Assembly (NCBI GenBank): GCA_002689405.1
Contig: NZFZ01000023.1
Span: 1 to 19,575 of the forward strand
DNA: 19,575 bases
Reading direction: 5' to 3'
DNA from: Gammaproteobacteria bacterium
GTDB lineage: Bacteria > Pseudomonadota > Gammaproteobacteria > Magnimaribacterales > AG-339-G14
In this document: piece by piece, positions 14,540-19,575 of the stretch
Layout: the number at the start of each line of letters is the position of its first letter
How positions within the stretch are numbered: position 1 is the stretch's first letter
Program-made: the position numbers and the translations under genes
The notes under the pieces: model-generated
Databases searched by the model: none
Told to the model about the DNA's origin: nothing
Seen by the model: only the letters and a program-made list of their open reading frames with translations

Positions 14540-15754
14540 ATGAAAGATCCGTTAAGAAATTTTCTTGATAAAATCAAACCTTCTTTTCAAGGAAAAGGAG
14601 GCCTCTCCTATTACTTTCCAATATTTGACGTTATAGAGAATCTCTTTTATTCCTCCGATAAAAAAACCAAAGGCTTAACTCATGTTAGAGACGGTTCCGA
14701 TATTCAAAGGATCATGGTCGTGGTGTGGCTTGCAACTTTTCCAACAATGTTTGCCGGAATGTATAACCTTGGATATCAATCTCTTTATGCAATCGAACAA
14801 CTAACTCTTGCAAATGCTACCTTTGAAAAAGACTGGCATTGGCCGTTAATTACTTTCTTCACTTCGCTCAATCCAAATAGTTTTATGGATTGTTTGGTTT
14901 ATGGGGCTATTTATTTTATACCCATATACATCGTAGTATTTGCAGTTGGAATAGGCTGCGAATTAATATTTGCCCTCATAAGAAGACATGAAGTCAGTGA
15001 AGGTGCTTTCGTTACAACAGTGTTATTTGCACTATCATGTCCGCCTAACGCGCCTCTATGGCAATGTGCTTTGGGTATAGCAGTTGGATTGGTCATAGGT
15101 AAAGAAATTTTTGGTGGAACTGGTAAGAATTTTTTAAATCCAGCCCTAACGGGCAGGGCATTTTTGTATTTTGCTTATCCAGCATCTTGGTCAGGGGATA
15201 TGTCCTGGGTCGCAGTTGATGGTTACACAGCAGCAACTATTTTAGGAACGGCAGCTCAAGATGGTTATCAGAGTCTGGCCTACACATGGAACAATGCTTT
15301 TCTTGGTTTTATACCAGGTTCCATTGGAGAAACTTCAACCCTAGCAATATTAGTAGGCTTAGCCATTCTTCTTTATACGAAAGTTGCTTCATGGAGAATA
15401 GTTCTTGGCATAGTCATAGGTACAATCTTTACAAGTTTTTTATTTAATTATTTTGGTAGTGAAACCAATCCTATGTTTTCCATGCCTTTTTGGTGGCACA
15501 TGGTAATTGGAGGATATGCTTTTGGCTTGGTATTCATGGCGACTGAACCTGTTTCCGGGTCGCATACCAATGCGGGTAGATGGATTTACGGAATCATCAT
15601 TGGTGTTATGGTTATTTTAATTCGAGTCTTAAATCCTGCTTTTCCTGAAGGCATGATGCTTGCCATTTTATTTGGAAACTTATTAGCTCCTTTAATAGAT
15701 CATTTTGTTGTTCAAAATAACATTAAAAAAAGATTAGCCCTACAAAATGCCTAA
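14540..15754 (+). CDS. nqrB: Na+-translocating NADH:quinone reductase subunit B
   Basis: Large integral membrane subunit carrying covalent FMN and riboflavin; site of Na+ movement and quinone reduction. It has 404 residues and about ten hydrophobic segments after a cytoplasmic N-terminus (DPLRNFLDKIKPSF). Conserved blocks include GKNFLNPALTGRAFLYFAYP (195-214), VDGYTAATILG (226-236), FMATEPVSGSHTNAGRW (332-348) and ILFGNLLAPLID (376-387). The residue expected to bind FMN through a phosphoester is T233. Its motif reads TAAT rather than the SGAT/TGAT usually cited for flavinylation. It overlaps nqrC by 8 nt. Confidence 0.97.
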   Translation: MKDPLRNFLDKIKPSFQGKGGLSYYFPIFDVIENLFYSSDKKTKGLTHVRDGSDIQRIMVVVWLATFPTMFAGMYNLGYQSLYAIEQLTLANATFEKDWHWPLITFFTSLNPNSFMDCLVYGAIYFIPIYIVVFAVGIGCELIFALIRRHEVSEGAFVTTVLFALSCPPNAPLWQCALGIAVGLVIGKEIFGGTGKNFLNPALTGRAFLYFAYPASWSGDMSWVAVDGYTAATILGTAAQDGYQSLAYTWNNAFLGFIPGSIGETSTLAILVGLAILLYTKVASWRIVLGIVIGTIFTSFLFNYFGSETNPMFSMPFWWHMVIGGYAFGLVFMATEPVSGSHTNAGRWIYGIIIGVMVILIRVLNPAFPEGMMLAILFGNLLAPLIDHFVVQNNIKKRLALQNA

Positions 15755-16523
15755 GTTAAATAAAGATAGCACTTTAAATATAACATTCGTTGGAATTGGC
15801 CTCTGCTTGTTATGCAGCGCAATCATTTCGTTTATTGCTATTCAACTGAGACCTGTTCAAGAAAATAATATTGTCCTAGATATGCAAAAGAAGATTGTTT
15901 CATCTGCAGGTTTAGAGGAAGTTTATGGTTCGGTAGAAAATGCTATGTCCAACATAAAAACTTTAATCATAGACTTAGATGAGGGTGAAATTGTAGACAT
16001 AAGTCCAGATTCTTATGAGCTAGCAAAAGAGCTTAGAGAGGACGGAAAATATAAATTTCTGTCTGCAGAGGAAGACGTAGCCTCAATTAAAAAAAGAGAA
16101 AAATACTCGAAGATATACATTGAATATAAGGACGATAAAATAAATACTTTAATTTTACCGGTAAGAGGATATGGCTTATGGGGAATCCTATATGGTTATC
16201 TTGCAATTGAAGGAGATTTTAATACCGTTGCTGGGTTGGAGTTCTACGAACATAAAGAAACTCCTGGACTTGGTGCTGAGATTGATAATCCCAAGTGGAA
16301 AGCTTTATGGAAAGGAAAAAAAATATACCAAGATAATGGAGAGGTTTCCTTAAAAGTAATCAAAGGAAGTGTTTTGGAAACTAGCAATAACTTCAGCTAT
16401 GAAATAGATGGGTTGTCTGGAGCTACCTTGACCTGTAATGGAGTAAGTAACCTGATAGCCTATTGGATGGGTAACGATGGTTTTTTAAATTTTATTAATA
16501 ATTTACAAAAAATTGATGTCTAA
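15747..16523 (+). CDS. nqrC: Na+-translocating NADH:quinone reductase subunit C
   Basis: Subunit with one N-terminal membrane helix (about 11-32) and a periplasmic domain carrying covalent FMN. It has 258 residues, the usual length. The flavinylation motif SGAT is at 224-227 with T227 as the expected FMN acceptor, preceded by DGL and followed by LTCNGVSN. The ETPGLGAEI segment is at 171-179. The start lies inside the end of nqrB (8-nt overlap) and the end overlaps nqrD, indicating coupled translation. Confidence 0.97.
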   Translation: MPKLNKDSTLNITFVGIGLCLLCSAIISFIAIQLRPVQENNIVLDMQKKIVSSAGLEEVYGSVENAMSNIKTLIIDLDEGEIVDISPDSYELAKELREDGKYKFLSAEEDVASIKKREKYSKIYIEYKDDKINTLILPVRGYGLWGILYGYLAIEGDFNTVAGLEFYEHKETPGLGAEIDNPKWKALWKGKKIYQDNGEVSLKVIKGSVLETSNNFSYEIDGLSGATLTCNGVSNLIAYWMGNDGFLNFINNLQKIDV

Positions 16524-17211
16524 ATATTCTGAAATATTATTTCGCCCTGTATTCAAAGAAAATCCCATTGCTTTGCAAATGCTTGGTATTTGTTCTGCTT
16601 TAGCAGTTACCAGCAAACTTTATCCAACTTTAATAATGTGTGTAGCTTTGACAGTTACTGTCAGCCTATCCAATTTCTTTATTTCAATGATAAGGAATAT
16701 TACTCCTTCAAACATAAGAATTATTGTACAAATGACAATTATTTCTTCTTTGGTAATCTTAGTTGATCAAGCATTAAAAGCCTATGACTACGAAACAAGT
16801 AAGACTTTATCTGTATTTGTTGGTTTGATAATTACCAATTGTATTGTTATGGGAAGAGCTGAAGCTTTTGCAATGCAAAACCCTCCAGGAGTATCTTTTC
16901 TAGATGGATTTGGTAATGGCTTGGGCTATAGCGTAATTTTGATAATTCTAGGCACAATTAGAGAATTATTTGGTACTGGAACAATTTTGGAATATGAAAT
17001 TTTTCCTTTGGTACAAAACGGTGGTTGGTATGTGCCCAATAACTTTTTTCTCCTGCCTCCGGTTTCCTTCATATTAATTGGCTTAATCATATGGGCTCTA
17101 AGAGCTTGGCAAAAAGATCAGATAGAAGAACCAGAATTTAAAATGTCTCAAAATTCTCCTGAAATAGTGCCAAATCCACCACCAACACCTTCATCAAAAG
17201 CGGCATCATGA
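16516..17211 (+). CDS. nqrD: Na+-translocating NADH:quinone reductase subunit D
   Basis: Integral membrane subunit that, with NqrE, holds a membrane-embedded [2Fe-2S] cluster. I start it at ATG 16516 rather than the TTG one codon upstream, giving 231 residues and an 8-nt overlap with nqrC. The cluster-ligand cysteines of the family correspond to C26 ([10 protein letters not shown]) and C109 ([13 protein letters not shown]). About six hydrophobic helices are visible. The C-terminus carries a hydrophilic tail of about 28 residues, rich in Pro and Ser (ending [12 protein letters not shown]), which makes the protein longer than the typical 210 residues. It overlaps nqrE by 4 nt (ATGA). Confidence 0.96.
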   Translation: MSKYSEILFRPVFKENPIALQMLGICSALAVTSKLYPTLIMCVALTVTVSLSNFFISMIRNITPSNIRIIVQMTIISSLVILVDQALKAYDYETSKTLSVFVGLIITNCIVMGRAEAFAMQNPPGVSFLDGFGNGLGYSVILIILGTIRELFGTGTILEYEIFPLVQNGGWYVPNNFFLLPPVSFILIGLIIWALRAWQKDQIEEPEFKMSQNSPEIVPNPPPTPSSKAAS

Positions 17212-17819
17212 TAGAAAATTATTTAAATATTTTTATCAATGCCATCTTTATCGAAAATCTAGCTTTATCTGTGTTTTTAGGAATGTGTACTTTTATTGCT
17301 ATTTCAAAAAAAATTGAAGCTGCAATTGGCTTGGGAATTGCTGTAATTGTTGTTTTGGCAATTACTGTGCCTATCAACAACTTAATCTATAACTACGTTC
17401 TAAGAGATGGAGCACTTGCTTGGGCGGGTCTATCAGATGTTGATTTAAGCTTTGTAGGATTGATCAGCTACATTGGTGTCATTGCTGCTTGCGTTCAAAT
17501 ATTAGAAATGTTTTTAGATAAATATGTACCTGTCCTTTATAACGCTTTAGGCATATTTTTGCCTCTCATTACAGTTAATTGCGCAATTCTAGGAGCCTCA
17601 CTTTTTATGGTAGAAAAAGATTTGTATTTTGGAGAAAGCGTTGCCTATGGCCTAGGTGCTGGGGTTGGTTGGGCATTAGCAATCACAATACTGGCAGGAA
17701 TAAGAGAGAAATTAAAATACAGTGATATGCCTGAAGGTCTTCAAGGACTCGGTTCTACTTTTATAATTGTTGGTTTGATGAGCTTTGGTTTTATGTCGTT
17801 TGGAGGCATCATTTTATAA
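17208..17819 (+). CDS. nqrE: Na+-translocating NADH:quinone reductase subunit E
   Basis: Membrane partner and paralogue of NqrD with inverted topology. It has 203 residues, standard length, and about six transmembrane helices. Cluster-ligand cysteines are C27 ([12 protein letters not shown]) and C125 ([13 protein letters not shown]). Other family signatures are [19 protein letters not shown], at 88-106, and [12 protein letters not shown] in the C-terminal third. Its stop codon and the nqrF start codon share one base, so the two are translationally coupled. Confidence 0.97.
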   Translation: MIENYLNIFINAIFIENLALSVFLGMCTFIAISKKIEAAIGLGIAVIVVLAITVPINNLIYNYVLRDGALAWAGLSDVDLSFVGLISYIGVIAACVQILEMFLDKYVPVLYNALGIFLPLITVNCAILGASLFMVEKDLYFGESVAYGLGAGVGWALAITILAGIREKLKYSDMPEGLQGLGSTFIIVGLMSFGFMSFGGIIL

Positions 17820-19045
17820 TGGTTACTGAAATAGTTTTAGGTATTTTATCTTTTACAGTTATTGTAAATGTCATGGTTGCCATAATTCTTTTGGCAAGAT
17901 CTCAATTGGTTTCTACAGGAGATGTAACTATTGAAATCAATGATGATCCTACTCAAAAAATTACTGTCCCTGCCGGAGGTAAACTTTTACAAACTCTAGC
18001 AGAAAACAATCTTTTCCTTTCTTCAGCATGTGGGGGAGGCGGTACTTGTGCTCAATGTCGTTGCCAAGTTTTTGACGGAGGTGGTTCGATTTTATCCACC
18101 GAAGAAAGTCACTTTAATAATAAAGAAAAAAAAGACTTCTGGCGTCTTTCTTGTCAGGTTCCCGTTAAAAGCGATATGAAAATAACCATACCGGATGAGG
18201 TTTTTGGAGTTAAAAAATGGAAAACCACAGTCAAATCAAATGATAACGTTGCTACCTTTATCAAAGAGTTGGTTCTAGAGCTTCCTGAAGGTGAGGATGT
18301 TGGTTTTGAAGCTGGTGGTTATGTTCAAATGGAAATTCCTCCTTACCAAGCTGATTACAAAGATTTTTATATTCAAGATGAATACAAATCAGACTGGGAT
18401 AGATTTGAGGTATTCAATAACGTTTCTACAGTAAAAGAAGAAGTTATAAGGGCTTACTCAATGGCAAATTATCCCGAAGAAAAAGGGATTATGAAATTCA
18501 ATATCAGAATTGCTTCACCGCCACCAGGTATGTCAGTTCCTCCTGGAGAGGCCTCTTCTTATTTATTTAATTTAAAACCAGGTGACAAACTCACTATTTT
18601 TGGTCCTTTTGGAGAATTTAAAGCTAAAAAAACCGATGCAGAAATGGTATTTATTGGTGGAGGGGCCGGTATGGCTCCAATGAGATCTCATATTTTCGAT
18701 CAGCTTCTTACAATTAACTCCTCAAGAAAAATAAGTTTTTGGTATGGAGCAAGAAGTTTAAAAGAAATGTTTTACGTTGAAGAGTTCGATAAGTTGTCAG
18801 ATGAATTTGAAAATTTTACTTGGCATGCGGCTTTATCCGATCCATTACCCGAAGATGACTGGGAAGGTCTAACAGGCTTCATTAGTCATGTTTTGTATGA
18901 CGAATACCTGCAGCACCACCCCTCACCAGAAGATTGCGAATATTATCTTTGTGGTCCTCCTATGATGATGTCAGCAGCATTTAAAATGCTTGATAGTCTA
19001 GGTGTTGAGCCAGAAAATATAATGTTTGATGATTTTGGTAGCTAA
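17819..19045 (+). CDS. nqrF: Na+-translocating NADH:quinone reductase subunit F (NADH dehydrogenase subunit)
   Basis: Electron entry subunit: oxidises NADH through FAD and passes electrons to a [2Fe-2S] centre. It has 408 residues. One N-terminal membrane helix (about 4-26) is followed by a ferredoxin domain with cluster cysteines C71, C77, C80 and C112, the family spacing. Next come the FAD-binding RAYSMAN (211-217) and the NADH-binding domain with [11 protein letters not shown] (280-290), YLCGPPMM (376-383) and the C-terminal MFDDFGS. All cofactor residues expected for activity are present. Its last 17 bases overlap the start of apbE. Confidence 0.98.
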   Translation: MVTEIVLGILSFTVIVNVMVAIILLARSQLVSTGDVTIEINDDPTQKITVPAGGKLLQTLAENNLFLSSACGGGGTCAQCRCQVFDGGGSILSTEESHFNNKEKKDFWRLSCQVPVKSDMKITIPDEVFGVKKWKTTVKSNDNVATFIKELVLELPEGEDVGFEAGGYVQMEIPPYQADYKDFYIQDEYKSDWDRFEVFNNVSTVKEEVIRAYSMANYPEEKGIMKFNIRIASPPPGMSVPPGEASSYLFNLKPGDKLTIFGPFGEFKAKKTDAEMVFIGGGAGMAPMRSHIFDQLLTINSSRKISFWYGARSLKEMFYVEEFDKLSDEFENFTWHAALSDPLPEDDWEGLTGFISHVLYDEYLQHHPSPEDCEYYLCGPPMMMSAAFKMLDSLGVEPENIMFDDFGS

Positions 19046-19575
19046 TTTTTTAAAAAAATCTCTATTATTTTTTCTTTTCTTTTTAGGAGCCTGTTCCAGT
19101 AATAATGAAATTCTTTCTATAACTGGTCAAGCTTTTGGAACTTTTTACGATATAAAGTTTGAAAAGTCTAACCACAGCCTTAAAAGGGTTAATGACGAAA
19201 TAAATAATATTTTTATTTCTATCAATCAATGTTGCTCAACTTACAAAAAGGATTCTTTGGTGTCTTTTAAAAGAGATAATAAAAATACTGAATTATTCAA
19301 TCAAGAAATTCAAAATTATTTTGAAGATGTTATTAAAATTTCAGTAAAGGCAAATAAAACTGCTCAAGGTTTTATTCTATTTAAGAATTATGACTATTTT
19401 AATGCAGTTGCAAAAGGTTATGCAGTGGATGTCGTTTCTTCTAAGTTAAAAGAATTAAATATTAAAAATTTTTTTATAAATATTGGTGGTGAAATTAGGG
19501 CAGAAGGGATGAAAAATAAAAATTTTTGGAAAATAGGAATTGAGAATCCCTTGCCTAATCAGCAAGACATATTTA
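19029..19575 (+). CDS. apbE: FAD:protein FMN transferase ApbE, lipoprotein (5' part, runs off the window)
   Basis: Periplasmic enzyme that transfers FMN from FAD onto threonines of NqrB and NqrC. ATG 19029 lies within the nqrF end and opens a frame that stays open to the window edge (182 codons). The N-terminus is a lipoprotein signal with lipobox LGAC, C22 being the lipidation site and Ser at +2. Family matches are FGTFYDIKF (36-44), [11 protein letters not shown] (70-80), [11 protein letters not shown] (126-136) and [10 protein letters not shown]. By memory comparison with E. coli ApbE, about 50-55 residues normally lying between the D/Q-G-x-x-D segment and the G-Y-A-x-D motif are missing; only 15 residues (115-129) bridge G114 and G130. 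The gene sits directly after nqrF, its usual operon place. Confidence 0.88.
   Translation, partial: MILVANFLKKSLLFFLFFLGACSSNNEILSITGQAFGTFYDIKFEKSNHSLKRVNDEINNIFISINQCCSTYKKDSLVSFKRDNKNTELFNQEIQNYFEDVIKISVKANKTAQGFILFKNYDYFNAVAKGYAVDVVSSKLKELNIKNFFINIGGEIRAEGMKNKNFWKIGIENPLPNQQDIF

Noticed and set aside
16513..16515. TTG start for nqrD
   Set aside because: It lies one codon before an ATG matching the usual M-S-x-x-x-x-I-L N-terminus, so the ATG is preferred.
1..19575. Mobile elements, CRISPR arrays, tRNA or rRNA genes, defence or biosynthetic clusters
   Set aside because: No direct-repeat arrays, transposase-like frames, tRNA-like cloverleaf sequences or unfamiliar gene clusters were found; nearly all the DNA is accounted for by recognised housekeeping genes.

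Overview
The window is an AT-rich stretch of a bacterial chromosome, almost certainly from a gammaproteobacterium. The evidence is the combination of NfuA with an A-type domain, exonuclease I (SbcB), CsiV beside mfd, a long-form GAPDH and a complete Na+-pumping NADH:quinone reductase operon. From memory, two blocks match Pseudomonas gene order: ETF-QO divergent from etfBA, and csiV-mfd / GAPDH / nqrABCDEF. Low GC, short intergenic gaps, overlapping genes and shortened versions of Mfd and ApbE suggest a streamlined marine lineage (SAR86-like or similar). That taxonomic guess is inference.

Layout. (1) 1-1668, minus: ETF:ubiquinone oxidoreductase, visible up to its expected last residue. (2) 1669-1803: a 135-bp divergent regulatory region with two adjacent inverted repeats. 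(3) 1804-4070, plus: etfB, etfA, nfuA. (4) 4109-5524, plus: sbcB, whose end overlaps the convergent csiV by 53 bp. (5) 5472-9219, minus: mfd followed by csiV. (6) 9220-9300: an 81-bp divergent promoter region. (7) 9301-19575, plus: a tightly packed run of two acyl-CoA dehydrogenases, GAPDH, nqrA-nqrF and the start of apbE, which runs off the right edge. There is no RNA gene, mobile element or CRISPR array, and no gene-free stretch over 300 bp.

How the genes work together. The left and right blocks are both about electron entry into the quinone pool. Acyl-CoA dehydrogenases reduce ETF (EtfAB), ETF-QO passes those electrons to ubiquinone, and its 4Fe-4S cluster could be served by NfuA. GAPDH makes reduced nicotinamide, NQR oxidises NADH and pumps sodium, and ApbE attaches the covalent FMNs of NqrB and NqrC. 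SbcB, Mfd and CsiV serve DNA repair, transcription-coupled repair and cell-wall synthesis.

Most of this is well-described housekeeping machinery and I do not see an undescribed system. The points most worth a second look are the acyl-CoA dehydrogenase pair with complementary active-site halves, an Mfd that appears to lack domain 3, an ApbE missing an internal segment, a possible leaderless start for sbcB, and the paired inverted repeats at the etf divergent promoter.
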